Assembly (NCBI RefSeq): GCF_000766945.1
Contig: NZ_KN266209.1
Coordinates: forward strand, 62,001 to 126,000
Reading direction: 5' to 3'
Origin: Cellvibrio mixtus subsp. mixtus J3-8
GTDB lineage: Bacteria; Pseudomonadota; Gammaproteobacteria; Pseudomonadales; Cellvibrionaceae
Length of the DNA: 64,000 bases
The position numbers and the translations under genes are program-made. The notes under the pieces were generated by a model that made no database searches, was not told where the DNA came from, and worked only from the letters and a program-made list of their open reading frames with translations. Of the stretch, positions 54,225 through 63,159 are shown in pieces. Positions within the stretch are counted from its first letter, which is position 1, and each line of letters opens with the position of its first letter.

Positions 54225-55370
54225 TTATTTTGCATCCTCAAAAAAAGAATAGATGGTTTTTATAACCTCATCCTGATATTCCTCCAGGCCGATCCAGAGC
54301 GGTAAGCGGACCAACTTTTCTGACATAGCATCTGTTATTGTTAACGCCTCATTAAACCGTCCGAGCCGTAATCCTGCCGGGGCACTATGTAGTGGGACGT
54401 AATGAAAAACACTGGAAATTTTCTTCTCTTTTAAAAACTCAATAAAACGGGTTCTGGTAGCCAAATCACTTAACAATAAATAGTACATGTGCGCATTATG
54501 TGTAGCGTTATCAGGAACAATCGGGCGGCGAACCAAACCGCGTTGTTCAAGACCTACAAACGATGCGTGGTATTTATTCCAGATATCAAGGCGCTTTGTG
54601 GTGATCTCATCTGCCGCTTCCATTTGCGCCCACAAAAAGGCAGCAATCAATTCGCCAGGCAGATAACTTGAGCCAACATCACACCAGGTATATTTATCAA
54701 CCTGACCACGAAAAAACTGGCTTCTATTAGTCCCTTTCTCGCGAATAATTTCCGCACGTAACGCCAGGGATTCGTCATTGACCAATAACGCACCGCCTTC
54801 ACCAGAAATAATATTTTTTGTTTCATGAAAACTCAGGCAACCGAAGTGGCCGATTGACCCCAGCGGTTTACCGTTATAAGTAGACATAATTCCCTGAGCT
54901 GCGTCTTCTATTACAAATAAATTATGACGATGCGCAATGTCCATAATGACATCCATCTCACACGGCACTCCAGCGTAGTGTACAGGCACTATCGCTTTGG
55001 TACGCGGAGTAATTGCTTGCTCAATCAACCCTTCATTAATATTCAGTGTATCGGGGCGAATATCTACAAAAACCGGAACACCGCCCCTTAATACAAATGC
55101 ATTTGCAGTGGATACAAATGTATAGGAGGGCATAATGATTTCATCACCAGGTTTAATATCAATTAGCAACGCAGCTATCTCTAATGCCGCAGTGCAAGAA
55201 TGTGTTAATAATGCAGTGTCAGCACCGGTGCGTTTTTCCAGCCATGAATGGCATTTTTTTGTAAATGCACCGTCACCCGCAAGATGTCCGTTAGCGTGAG
55301 CTTGCGCTATGTACCAAAGCTCACGGCCGGTCATATAAGGTTTGTTAAAAGGTATATTAACTGGCTGCAT
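54225..55370 (-). CDS. wecE: dTDP-4-amino-4,6-dideoxygalactose transaminase (WecE/RffA-like)
   Basis: A 381-residue PLP enzyme. It shows IPFNKPYMTGRELWYI, GDGAFTKKCHSWLEKR, IMPSYTFVSTANAFVLRGG, Asp156 (VIEDAAQG), the PLP lysine Lys185 (SFHETKN), and REKGTNRSQFFRGQVDKYTW. Several of these stretches are almost identical to E. coli WecE, so conversion of dTDP-4-keto-6-deoxyglucose to dTDP-Fuc4N is likely. Its substrate is made by rfbA (62269) plus a dehydratase not in the window. The frame opens at 55424, but ATG 55370 (MQPVNIPF) with GGGA 9 bases upstream was chosen. It overlaps the gtrA-like gene by 14 bp. Confidence 0.9.
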   Translation of the reverse strand: MQPVNIPFNKPYMTGRELWYIAQAHANGHLAGDGAFTKKCHSWLEKRTGADTALLTHSCTAALEIAALLIDIKPGDEIIMPSYTFVSTANAFVLRGGVPVFVDIRPDTLNINEGLIEQAITPRTKAIVPVHYAGVPCEMDVIMDIAHRHNLFVIEDAAQGIMSTYNGKPLGSIGHFGCLSFHETKNIISGEGGALLVNDESLALRAEIIREKGTNRSQFFRGQVDKYTWCDVGSSYLPGELIAAFLWAQMEAADEITTKRLDIWNKYHASFVGLEQRGLVRRPIVPDNATHNAHMYYLLLSDLATRTRFIEFLKEKKISSVFHYVPLHSAPAGLRLGRFNEALTITDAMSEKLVRLPLWIGLEEYQDEVIKTIYSFFEDAK

Positions 55371-55815
55371 AATTTTTCCCGGAGAAAACCCAATATTTAA
55401 AAATAACAAATAAGTAAGCGGCAACTACAAATACGGACGCGGCTTGTACCAGCGCGTGTGATAAACCCATATAATCCACAAGAAATAATAGCAATAAAAA
55501 ATTAATGCCATACCCAATAAGATGAGCAATTAAATAACGGGCAATAGCATGTTTGTAATTTGCCGTGTGGGAAAACGTTAACTTTCTGTGACCGTAAAAA
55601 CCAATTCCCAGACCGATAACATATACCACTGACATCGATACTTTTGGTTCCGCGCCCCAAACAACCAAGAGTAAATAGCATGCATAAAGCGCAGCATTAA
55701 TTCCCAAACCAACCAAGCCATATCGCATTAATTGGCGAAAGCCTGTACCTGATAACATTCCATACAGATGCTGGAGTACACTTTTTTTTCCTTCCGACCC
55801 TGGGATAGATTTCAT
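55357..55815 (-). CDS. GtrA-like membrane protein
   Basis: A 152-residue protein with four transmembrane helices. It shows LMRYGLVGLGINAALYACYL, IGLGIGFYGHRKLTF (the conserved N-K/R-x-x-F-type motif) and VIFKYWVFS at the end. GtrA proteins are proposed to flip undecaprenyl-phosphate sugars across the inner membrane. The ATG overlaps the upstream acyltransferase stop as ATGA (55815-55812). Placed between the acyltransferase and aminotransferase genes, it probably flips Und-P-linked amino sugar. Confidence 0.88.
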   Translation of the reverse strand: MKSIPGSEGKKSVLQHLYGMLSGTGFRQLMRYGLVGLGINAALYACYLLLVVWGAEPKVSMSVVYVIGLGIGFYGHRKLTFSHTANYKHAIARYLIAHLIGYGINFLLLLFLVDYMGLSHALVQAASVFVVAAYLFVIFKYWVFSGKNYAAS

Positions 55816-56378
55816 TCCTGATTATGCCCTTGTAAATATTCCTGCTCTAACAGCAGCAAATCTTTCTTCCGGGACTTGAGTTTTTTTGCCGGAACACCAA
55901 AGTAAACGGACCACGGCTCAGTGGTTTTAGTGACCATACTCATAGCGCCTATTGATGTTCCCTCTTCAACAGTAACACCGGGCAATACAACCGAGCATGT
56001 ACCCACAATGACATGACGCTTCAGGGTCACCGGTGCTCGCAGAATTTTTTTAAACTTTTCCGGTATTGTTGGATTCGTTAATGTTTTACCCGAGTAATCA
56101 TCTGATTGGCTAAACACATGGCAGCCGTAAGCCAGCCCACTGAAATCTTCGAGGGTAACACCCAATTCACCACCGGCGACATTGCAAAAAACAGCGATGT
56201 GCACATTCCTTCCAATTGACACTTTGCCTGAGACAACACAGAAGTCATCAATACGAGAGTAGTCGCCAATTTCAATTAATTCAGGATTATAGATCGCGGC
56301 CTTATCACTGATTTTTACGTCCCGCCCTAGCGATTTGAAACCCATTTCCTGTAGCGATTTTTCACTCAAAAATGCCAT
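55812..56378 (-). CDS. Hexapeptide-repeat (left-handed beta-helix) acyltransferase
   Basis: A 188-residue protein built of hexapeptide repeats (KISDKAAIYNPELIEIGDYS, VSIGRNVHIAVFCNVAGG, VIVGTCSVVLPGVTVEEGTS) ending in YFGVPAKKLKSR. The fold is that of acetyl-CoA dependent sugar N- or O-acetyltransferases. Beside a WecE-type transaminase it is a good candidate to acetylate the 4-amino group of the dTDP sugar, a job done by WecD (GNAT fold) in enterobacteria. GGAGG lies 5 bases before ATG 56378; the longer frame from 56396 contains that site and was rejected. Confidence 0.85.
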   Translation of the reverse strand: MAFLSEKSLQEMGFKSLGRDVKISDKAAIYNPELIEIGDYSRIDDFCVVSGKVSIGRNVHIAVFCNVAGGELGVTLEDFSGLAYGCHVFSQSDDYSGKTLTNPTIPEKFKKILRAPVTLKRHVIVGTCSVVLPGVTVEEGTSIGAMSMVTKTTEPWSVYFGVPAKKLKSRKKDLLLLEQEYLQGHNQE

Positions 56379-56393
56379 CGATTCCTCCCGGAT

Positions 56394-56425
56394 CATTTTT
56401 AAATAAATTTATTTATTTAAAAATG
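56394..56425. repeat. AT-rich inverted repeat between gtrB-like and acyltransferase genes
   Basis: CATTTTTAAATAAAT and ATTTATTTAAAAATG-type arms surround a short centre, with the perfect palindrome TAAATAAATTTATTTA at 56400-56415. It spans the gtrB-like stop. It could be a weak attenuator. Low complexity makes chance likely. Confidence 0.35.
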
Positions 56426-57368
56426 TTGATTTACCAACAATATACAAAGGCCGCTTTTTTGTTTCATCAAAAGTCTTTCCGATATAAATACCGAGAATCC
56501 CCAGGATTGCGATGATTATCCCACCGATAAAATATAAAGAAACAATCAAACTGCTCCAGCCCATAATTGCTGAACCATAAAAAAATGCCCTTGCTAATAT
56601 ATAAGTACCGTAGATGAACGATACTGTCGCCATCATAAAACCAAAACGAACAGCAAGCCTTAACGGTTTATCGGAATGAGCAATAATTGTATCGGTGGCC
56701 AAGCGCCATAGCTTGGAAAATGTGTAGGTTGATTTGCCCTCATAACGCTCAGCATGTTCAACTTCGATACTGGCCGTTGGAAATCCCATCCATTGAACCA
56801 ACCCACCCAGAAACCGCAATCGTTCACGCATCGTCCGAAAATTTTCTACAACCTTACGCGACATGATACGAAAATTACCAACCTCGCCATCATATTGAAT
56901 ATCAGCCAGGTAACTAAAAACTTTGTAATAACACCAGGATGTAAAACGTTTAATCAGTTTGTCTTTTCTCTGCCCGCGACGAGCCAGAACAACGTCATAA
57001 CCTTCCAGCGCCTTTTTATGGAGACGCGGAATCTCTTCCGGTTGATCCTGTAGATCACAATCCATTATGACAACCCATTCACCCCTGCAATGATCAAGGC
57101 CAGCGGTGATGCCATAATGCTGTCCAAAATTGCGGCTGAATTGCATTCCCCGCACTCGCGGGTCAGCTTTTGCAAGCCGCTCAATAACATTCCAGGATTT
57201 ATCGCCACCGCAATCTTCGACCAGAATAATTTCAAATTCAGCGGATATTATTTCAAGTGAATTTTTAAGTCTTTCGTATAACTCATCCAGGCACCCTTCC
57301 GCTTTGTAAACCGGAACAACAACGGATATATAGGGTGAAGATTCGTTTTTATCATCGACTGCTAGCAT
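56409..57368 (-). CDS. GtrB/DPM1-like polyprenyl-phosphate glycosyltransferase
   Basis: A 319-residue GT2 enzyme with YISVVVPVYKAEGCLDELYE, ILVEDCGGDKSW, SRNFGQHYGITAGLDHCRG, the metal site IMDCDLQDQPEEIP, and AERYEGKSTYTFSKL. Two C-terminal transmembrane helices (about 235-300) end in GIYIGKTFDETKKRPLYIV. This is the classical layout of GtrB/ArnC-type enzymes that put a sugar on undecaprenyl phosphate. With GtrA-like and GT-C-like proteins encoded downstream, it completes a three-part periplasmic glycosylation set. The donor may be the dTDP-4-amino sugar made by the WecE-like enzyme. Confidence 0.9.
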   Translation of the reverse strand: MLAVDDKNESSPYISVVVPVYKAEGCLDELYERLKNSLEIISAEFEIILVEDCGGDKSWNVIERLAKADPRVRGMQFSRNFGQHYGITAGLDHCRGEWVVIMDCDLQDQPEEIPRLHKKALEGYDVVLARRGQRKDKLIKRFTSWCYYKVFSYLADIQYDGEVGNFRIMSRKVVENFRTMRERLRFLGGLVQWMGFPTASIEVEHAERYEGKSTYTFSKLWRLATDTIIAHSDKPLRLAVRFGFMMATVSFIYGTYILARAFFYGSAIMGWSSLIVSLYFIGGIIIAILGILGIYIGKTFDETKKRPLYIVGKSTFLNK

Positions 57369-57421
57369 TTACTGAAATACCGTATTTGTGTACCAAAAAG
57401 ACATTAAGCATCAACGGTCAC

Positions 57422-57452
57422 TGAATCAAATATGCAAGGCATATCTGATTCA
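57422..57452. repeat. Hairpin after the sulfotransferase-glycosyltransferase gene
   Basis: Arms TGAATCA/TGATTCA, a 2x2 internal mismatch, then TATGC/GCATA around a 3-base loop. It lies 15 bp after the stop of the 1191-residue gene (minus strand) and 53 bp before the gtrB-like start. There is no U-run, so it is either an attenuator or a stabilising 3' structure. Confidence 0.6.
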
Positions 57453-57467
57453 CGACACATCAATTTC

Positions 57468-60400
57468 TTATCCATAAAACGCATGACGCAATGTTGATTT
57501 CATTGTTTCCAATGAATAATGTTGCGCGACAAAACGATTGCCAGCAGAAGCATATTGCAGCCAGAGATCATCATTGTTTAACACTGCAATGACATGATCA
57601 GCAAAAGCACCGGCTTCAGCCGTTACCGGAACAATCTGGTCCAATCCAATCAAGCCCTGCGCACCGACCGGTGTTGTTACCAGCGGAACGCCATAAGCCA
57701 TGGCTTCCACCACTTTATTTTTTACGCCTGCACCAAAACGCAGTGGCACCACCGCCACTCGCGCAGAAGCATAATGTGCTGCAAGTTCTTCATCAGTCAC
57801 ATAACCGGTCACATGTACCGATGGTGACTGCAGTTGCAATACCTGCTCAGTAGGACGTGAACCAATCAGATAAAGAACAGTGTCCGGGTGCTGTTGTTTA
57901 ATTTGTGGAAAAATTTCCTTCACAAACCATACAGCAGCATCGGTATTAGGTGGATGGCCAAAACCGGCCACAAAAATAACCTTATTCCCATGAATTACTT
58001 GTCGCTGCGCATATTGGTCAAGATCTTCATAGACATAAGGGCATACAGCAGCAGCATTCACCGTTGGTGCAATTCTTTTTACTGTCTCAGCTTCTTCTTG
58101 CGATGGATAAAGTACCACATCCATTTTTTGCCATACGGATGTTTCCAGTGCATAAAAATGATCGATTTCTTTTTTCAATGCAGCGCCGGGATTGAGTTCA
58201 TGCTCGCGCTGTAATCGCTCAAAATGCAGATCGTGTCCGTAAAAAATACAACGAACATTTGGAAATGATTGCAAATCATCAATGTAATTTACTGCAACAT
58301 GGGGGCGGTTGATAAATACATGGGTTACTGCATTTTCCGTAGCAGCTAGCCATTGTTTAAAACGTCCGCTGTACTCAGCACCATAAATAACCTCTACACC
58401 CAACTGTTGCAAACGCGGTGTATATTCAGGGTCATACCATAAATTATCGGGCCAAAACTTTACATTGACTCCCATCTTTTGCAGGCTGGTGATAATTGCC
58501 AATGTCGAACGCGAACCAGCGTCGCGATCAGGTTGGAGGACATAATGATCAATCACCACAACACAAGGTTGGTGCCAGGTACGATCTTTTGCAGTAAATA
58601 CCGACTCGGCATTATTAAAATGCTTCGCTAATTCTGTTCTCCACTTTTCGAAGAATTTTTTCTGATTAGCAACTTGATAGGCTTTGATACCAGAACCTGT
58701 ATCTGTGCCGTTAGAAACTCCTTCGTAATGTACAATCACTGATGCGGGCTGGTAATACACTTTTTTCCCGGCCGCCCGGACTTTAAAAGCCAAATCAGTA
58801 TCTTCGTAATAAGCAGGCACATAGAGTTCGTCAAACAAACCCAATTCGATAAAAAAACCTTTCTCAATTAACAGCGATGCACCGGAGCAATAATCAGCTT
58901 CTTTCAAATAATTGAATTCCGGCAGCTGCGGGTTTTGCAAGCGCCCGAAATTCCACGCCGATCCATCTTTCCACAAAATACCACCTGCTTCTTGCAGGCG
59001 GCCGTCAGGATATACCAGCTTGGAGCCAACCATGCCGCAATCTGCACGCGCAGAAAACACATCTAACAATGAGTCCAGCCAATGCTCTGTTACTTCAGTA
59101 TCGTTATTAAGTAAATAAATATATTTACCTTTCGCAAAAGATACGGCGCGATTACAAGAACGCAGGAAACCCAAATTGTGAGGATGCACTTCATAGCGCA
59201 ACCCTTTTACTTGTTGCAAACAATGAATTTCGTGGTCCGGCGAATGATCTTCAACCACGATAACTTCAATAGGTACTTTTGGTACATGGCGCGCGATGGA
59301 CATCAAGCAGGTTAATGTCACCGGCAAATTTCCATAGCTGGGAATAATTACCGATACTACTGGTGAATCTGAATGCGGAACCACCAGGGTTTTTAATGCT
59401 GTCTGGATTTCGTCGCGCGCGACAACACCTTGAATAGCTAATGCAGGAACATCAGGCCGCCCGCTGCGGCGCCACATTTCATAGTGCACAACCCCTTCAA
59501 ACATAGGGCCCGCAATCCGGTAAAGCACACCTGCCAACATATTTTTAATGCGCGGACTTAACGGTAAGTTTTTATGAACACTTCGAGCAAAACGTTGCAA
59601 GCGCGGCTTTGCAGATGCAGCCAGGACTTTGGTTTCCCCGCGCAAGATCCGTCCCAGCACACGCATTGGCAACGTAATTTTCCAGGAGCGGGAGCTAATA
59701 ATATGCTGGTATTGTTGATTTATCTCCGCAAGCTGTTGTTCCAGCCTGCGATTCGATTCACGCTCAATATCGTACTCGCGATTGCGCACCGTTAATCTAT
59801 TATTAAAATCTTCCAAATCACGTTGCGCAAGATTTAAGTAATCATCTAACTCTACAATTTTTCCTTGTAGTTGCAGGTTTTTATCTTTTAGCTGCGTATT
59901 GGCATCATGCAACAACACTATTTCTGCCATAGCAGAACCTAACTTCGTTTGTGCTTCTTCATAAGCTTCACGCAATTGCACTTCCTGTTGCTGCATTTCA
60001 ACGAGTGATTGCTCAAGTTGTTTTGCCCAATAAGTGCGCTCCTCAACATCTTTCTCCAATGACTTTGCCCAACAAGTACGATCTTCAATATCTTTTTCCA
60101 ATGACTTTGCCCAGCGAGTGCGCTCCTCTACAAGCCGCTTCAAGCCCGCTATATTTTCGCTAGTGTAAACATAATCAATTGCGGCATTTTCTATTTCATC
60201 CAATAACGAAAACTCTGCATCCAATTGCTGTTTATTGGACTTATATAAATCATTTAATTGGGCAATCGCAGATTGATTATTAACAATTAATAAATTCGGC
60301 ATAATGGCGTAAGCAGCAATCACTTCTTCCGGACATTGCCAGTCTTTTTGTAAATCAATTGACGAAAATTTGGTATGTCGTAAATTGCTATCCAGAAATT

Positions 60401-61043
60401 CATTGGCAAACTGATTAGCCAGCCCTTGGTGGACAGTTAATTCCAGTTGTTGTGCAAGGAATTCCAGTTTCGCCAATGGCGATTCCATTAGTTGATCGTA
60501 ATCCAGTGCAATTAGTTGTATATCCTGAGCCTCAGAAACAATCGAAAAATTGTAACTCAGCCACAGCAAATAACCTTTGTGTATTGGAGTTTTATTACGC
60601 TTTAATACGGAGTTGGCAACACTTAATGGATGACGCAAACAAAGCACATAACTTACATCACAATCAATTTGTGCAAATACTTTTTTCCAAAATTTTAACA
60701 ACTTTGAAACACGTGGGTCTTTAAAACCAAAATATTGATTATCCGCCATTTTCTGGCGTAACAATTCAGTAGCTTTTTCAAGGTAACCCGATGCAACCAG
60801 TTGCTCAACTTGAGCGGCAGTGACTAATGACAAGCTAAACCAATCTTGCCCGATCACATCAAGCATTTCGATATTCAAATCATTGATCGCTTTGTCCTCA
60901 AAAAATCCTTTAGGATTGTCTTTTCCCGGTGGTAGCAAATCATCACCCAGATTGACCCCCATACAGGCCAGGGCACTCATAACAGTACTAGTGCCGCTTC
61001 GATGCATACCAAGCACCACAATTAACTTTTTATTTGAATTCAC
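57468..61043 (-). CDS. Sulfotransferase - coiled coil - GT2 - GT4 fusion protein
   Basis: A 1191-residue multidomain protein. Residues 1-215 resemble PAPS-dependent sulfotransferases: the 5'-phosphosulfate loop [35 protein letters not shown] and [13 protein letters not shown]. Residues ~300-450 are a coiled coil starting with three 14-residue repeats (308-349). The [15 protein letters not shown] linker typical of large glycosyltransferases follows. Residues ~560-790 form a GT2 domain ([28 protein letters not shown]), and ~845-1190 a GT4-like domain ([20 protein letters not shown]). The start is GTG 61043. The cysC gene is 14 bp upstream, so PAPS supply and sulfotransferase are probably co-expressed, suggesting a sulfated glycan. 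Domain order is seen; sulfation is inferred. Confidence 0.85.
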   Translation of the reverse strand: MNSNKKLIVVLGMHRSGTSTVMSALACMGVNLGDDLLPPGKDNPKGFFEDKAINDLNIEMLDVIGQDWFSLSLVTAAQVEQLVASGYLEKATELLRQKMADNQYFGFKDPRVSKLLKFWKKVFAQIDCDVSYVLCLRHPLSVANSVLKRNKTPIHKGYLLWLSYNFSIVSEAQDIQLIALDYDQLMESPLAKLEFLAQQLELTVHQGLANQFANEFLDSNLRHTKFSSIDLQKDWQCPEEVIAAYAIMPNLLIVNNQSAIAQLNDLYKSNKQQLDAEFSLLDEIENAAIDYVYTSENIAGLKRLVEERTRWAKSLEKDIEDRTCWAKSLEKDVEERTYWAKQLEQSLVEMQQQEVQLREAYEEAQTKLGSAMAEIVLLHDANTQLKDKNLQLQGKIVELDDYLNLAQRDLEDFNNRLTVRNREYDIERESNRRLEQQLAEINQQYQHIISSRSWKITLPMRVLGRILRGETKVLAASAKPRLQRFARSVHKNLPLSPRIKNMLAGVLYRIAGPMFEGVVHYEMWRRSGRPDVPALAIQGVVARDEIQTALKTLVVPHSDSPVVSVIIPSYGNLPVTLTCLMSIARHVPKVPIEVIVVEDHSPDHEIHCLQQVKGLRYEVHPHNLGFLRSCNRAVSFAKGKYIYLLNNDTEVTEHWLDSLLDVFSARADCGMVGSKLVYPDGRLQEAGGILWKDGSAWNFGRLQNPQLPEFNYLKEADYCSGASLLIEKGFFIELGLFDELYVPAYYEDTDLAFKVRAAGKKVYYQPASVIVHYEGVSNGTDTGSGIKAYQVANQKKFFEKWRTELAKHFNNAESVFTAKDRTWHQPCVVVIDHYVLQPDRDAGSRSTLAIITSLQKMGVNVKFWPDNLWYDPEYTPRLQQLGVEVIYGAEYSGRFKQWLAATENAVTHVFINRPHVAVNYIDDLQSFPNVRCIFYGHDLHFERLQREHELNPGAALKKEIDHFYALETSVWQKMDVVLYPSQEEAETVKRIAPTVNAAAVCPYVYEDLDQYAQRQVIHGNKVIFVAGFGHPPNTDAAVWFVKEIFPQIKQQHPDTVLYLIGSRPTEQVLQLQSPSVHVTGYVTDEELAAHYASARVAVVPLRFGAGVKNKVVEAMAYGVPLVTTPVGAQGLIGLDQIVPVTAEAGAFADHVIAVLNNDDLWLQYASAGNRFVAQHYSLETMKSTLRHAFYG
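59997..60122 (-). repeat. Three 42-bp tandem repeats coding a 14-residue coiled-coil unit
   Basis: Residues 308-321, 322-335 and 336-349 of the fusion protein read [28 protein letters not shown] and [14 protein letters not shown]. The first two are also very similar in DNA. Two heptads per unit make the coiled coil extendable by whole units, between the sulfotransferase and glycosyltransferase domains. Confidence 0.9.
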
Positions 61044-61057
61044 AACAAATCTCTTTG

Positions 61058-61669
61058 TTAATTATTTCGCAATACACGTAATGTAGAGATAATTTTATCG
61101 ACACATGCGTCAGCAGATAAATTGCATGTATCAACTACAACTTCCGGGTTTTCAGGAGGTTCATAAGCGCTATCTATGCCAGTAAAATTTTTAAGTTCTC
61201 CGCGACGCGCCTTGGCATAAAGCCCTTTAGTATCACGTTTTTCGCATTCAGCCAAAGGAGTAGCAATATAGACCTCAATGAACTCACCCTCAGCAAAAAG
61301 TCGCCGCGCCATTTGGCGCTCCGCTTCGAAAGGAGATATAAATGAAGCTATTACTATTAAACCAGCATCAACCATAAGCTTTGAAACTTCTGCCACACGC
61401 CGTATGTTTTCCGCTCGATCAATTTCAGTGAACCCAAGATCCTGGTTTAATCCGTGGCGGAGATTATCGCCATCAAGCAAATATGTATGGTGATTTTGCT
61501 CAAAAAGACGCTGCTCAAGCAAATTTGCAATAGTTGATTTTCCAGCACCAGATAAACCCGTAAGCCAGATGCAACAGGGTACTTGGGCTTTCATTTTTGC
61601 GCGGGTATTTTTATCGAGAGTTACATCTTGCCAACGAATATTTAATTGATCATTTGATATATTAGTCAT
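61058..61669 (-). CDS. cysC: Adenylylsulfate (APS) kinase
   Basis: A 203-residue enzyme converting APS and ATP to PAPS. It shows the P-loop [12 protein letters not shown] (38-46 region), [18 protein letters not shown], the phosphoryl-acceptor type serine in FISPFEAER, and [20 protein letters not shown]. It is a stand-alone CysC with no ATP sulfurylase (cysDN) nearby. The open frame runs to 61708 and overlaps rfbC; ATG 61669 ([13 protein letters not shown]) is 16 bp after the rfbC stop with GGGA 8 bases upstream and gives the standard length. Its place directly before a sulfotransferase-domain gene suggests dedicated PAPS supply for glycan sulfation rather than cysteine synthesis. Confidence 0.92.
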   Translation of the reverse strand: MTNISNDQLNIRWQDVTLDKNTRAKMKAQVPCCIWLTGLSGAGKSTIANLLEQRLFEQNHHTYLLDGDNLRHGLNQDLGFTEIDRAENIRRVAEVSKLMVDAGLIVIASFISPFEAERQMARRLFAEGEFIEVYIATPLAECEKRDTKGLYAKARRGELKNFTGIDSAYEPPENPEVVVDTCNLSADACVDKIISTLRVLRNN

Positions 61670-61685
61670 GGGTATTCCCGAATTA

Positions 61686-62231
61686 TCATGGAAAATATTC
61701 AGCATCAATAAAAGGGCACCCTATACTGTCCTTTTTTGATAGCACAGGAGAAAAATCCAGATTCCAATCTATGCCCAATTCAGAATCATTCCAAATGATG
61801 CAGCGCTCGCCTTCTGGTGAATAATAATCCGTGGTTTTGTAAAGGAACTCAGCGCTTTCACTTAGCACCACAAATCCGTGAGCAAAACCTTCAGGAATCC
61901 ATAATTGCCGTTTATTTTCTGCGCTGAGTTCAACGGCTACCCATTTGCCAAAATAGTTCGAACCTCTGCGGATATCAACTGCCACATCAAGGACTCTACC
62001 TGCTACAACACGTACCAATTTTCCCTGGGGTTGTTGTAATTGATAGTGCAGCCCACGCAATACTCCAAACATTGATCGGCTATGATTATCTTGTACAAAC
62101 CTCACTTGTTTACCAACAACTGCATCAAATTGCCTCTGATTAAAGCTCTCGTAGAAAAAGCCGCGTTCATCACCAAAGACTTTTGGCTCAATGATCAACA
62201 CATCGGGTATTTGTGTAGAAACAACATTCAT
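61686..62231 (-). CDS. rfbC: dTDP-4-dehydrorhamnose 3,5-epimerase
   Basis: A 181-residue cupin-fold epimerase. It shows VLIIEPKVFGDERGFFYES, QDNHSRSMFGVLRGLHYQ (catalytic His), GRVLDVAVDIRRGS, WIPEGFAHGFVVLS and YKTTDYYSPEGE, all family standard. The open frame reaches 62288, but ATG 62231 (MNVVSTQIPD) has AAAGGTG 6 bases upstream and was chosen. It is third in the rfbD-rfbA-rfbC order and makes dTDP-L-rhamnose intermediates; rfbB, the 4,6-dehydratase, is presumably just outside the window. Confidence 0.94.
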   Translation of the reverse strand: MNVVSTQIPDVLIIEPKVFGDERGFFYESFNQRQFDAVVGKQVRFVQDNHSRSMFGVLRGLHYQLQQPQGKLVRVVAGRVLDVAVDIRRGSNYFGKWVAVELSAENKRQLWIPEGFAHGFVVLSESAEFLYKTTDYYSPEGERCIIWNDSELGIDWNLDFSPVLSKKDSIGCPFIDAEYFP

Positions 62232-62268
62232 TCGCACACCTTTTAAAATCACTGAAACTAGAACGAAC

Positions 62269-63159
62269 TCAAGTTTGATTGCTACCATTCAATAGGCGAA
62301 GTAAATATTGGCCATATTCATTTTTTGCTAGAGGTTGAGCCAATTTGGCAAGTTGCTCCGCGGATATGAAGCCTGAACGGTATGCAATTTCTTCCGGGCA
62401 ACAAACTTTTAATCCTTGGCGATGCTCGATAGTTTCAATGAAATTACTTGCTTCTATCAAACTTTCGTGGGTACCTGTATCCAACCAGGCATAACCTCTT
62501 CCCATAATTTCCACGTTTAACTGATTTTGTGCTAAATAAGCTTTATTAATATCAGTGATTTCAAGTTCACCGCGGGCAGATGGTTTCAAGTTTTTTGCTA
62601 TGTCTATGACATTTTGATCATAAAAATACAAACCGGTAACTGCATAATTACTCTCTGGAGTTGAAGGCTTTTCTACTAATGACGTTGCTTTTCCTTTTGA
62701 ATCAAAACTAACAACTCCATAGCGTTCAGGATCCCTAACTTGATAGGCAAACACTGTAGCGCCTTCATTTCTTGCTGTTGCCTTGGCAAGCTCCTGTTCA
62801 AAGTTGTGCCCATAAAAAATATTATCTCCCAGCACCAGAGCACAATTCTTATTTCCAATAAAATCCTCACCAATGATAAATGCTTGTGCAAGCCCATCCG
62901 GGTTTGGTTGAATCGCATATTCCAAATGCAATCCCCAATCCGATCCATCACCTAATAGCATTTGAAAGCGAGGTGTATCTTGAGGAGTTGAAATAATTAA
63001 TATTTCTCTGATACCAGCCAACATCAATGTGCTAAGCGGGTAATAAATCATTGGCTTATCATAAACTGGTAAGAGCTGCTTAGAGACAGCTTTGGTAACA
63101 GGATACAGGCGAGTTCCGGAGCCCCCCGCCAAAATAATACCTTTTCGGTTATTAATCAT
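62269..63159 (-). CDS. rfbA: Glucose-1-phosphate thymidylyltransferase
   Basis: A 296-residue nucleotidyltransferase making dTDP-glucose. It shows [77 protein letters not shown] and [20 protein letters not shown]. All family motifs and normal length are present. Its start overlaps the rfbD stop by 8 bp. The product feeds both rhamnose synthesis and the WecE-like amino-sugar branch. Confidence 0.95.
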   Translation of the reverse strand: MINNRKGIILAGGSGTRLYPVTKAVSKQLLPVYDKPMIYYPLSTLMLAGIREILIISTPQDTPRFQMLLGDGSDWGLHLEYAIQPNPDGLAQAFIIGEDFIGNKNCALVLGDNIFYGHNFEQELAKATARNEGATVFAYQVRDPERYGVVSFDSKGKATSLVEKPSTPESNYAVTGLYFYDQNVIDIAKNLKPSARGELEITDINKAYLAQNQLNVEIMGRGYAWLDTGTHESLIEASNFIETIEHRQGLKVCCPEEIAYRSGFISAEQLAKLAQPLAKNEYGQYLLRLLNGSNQT

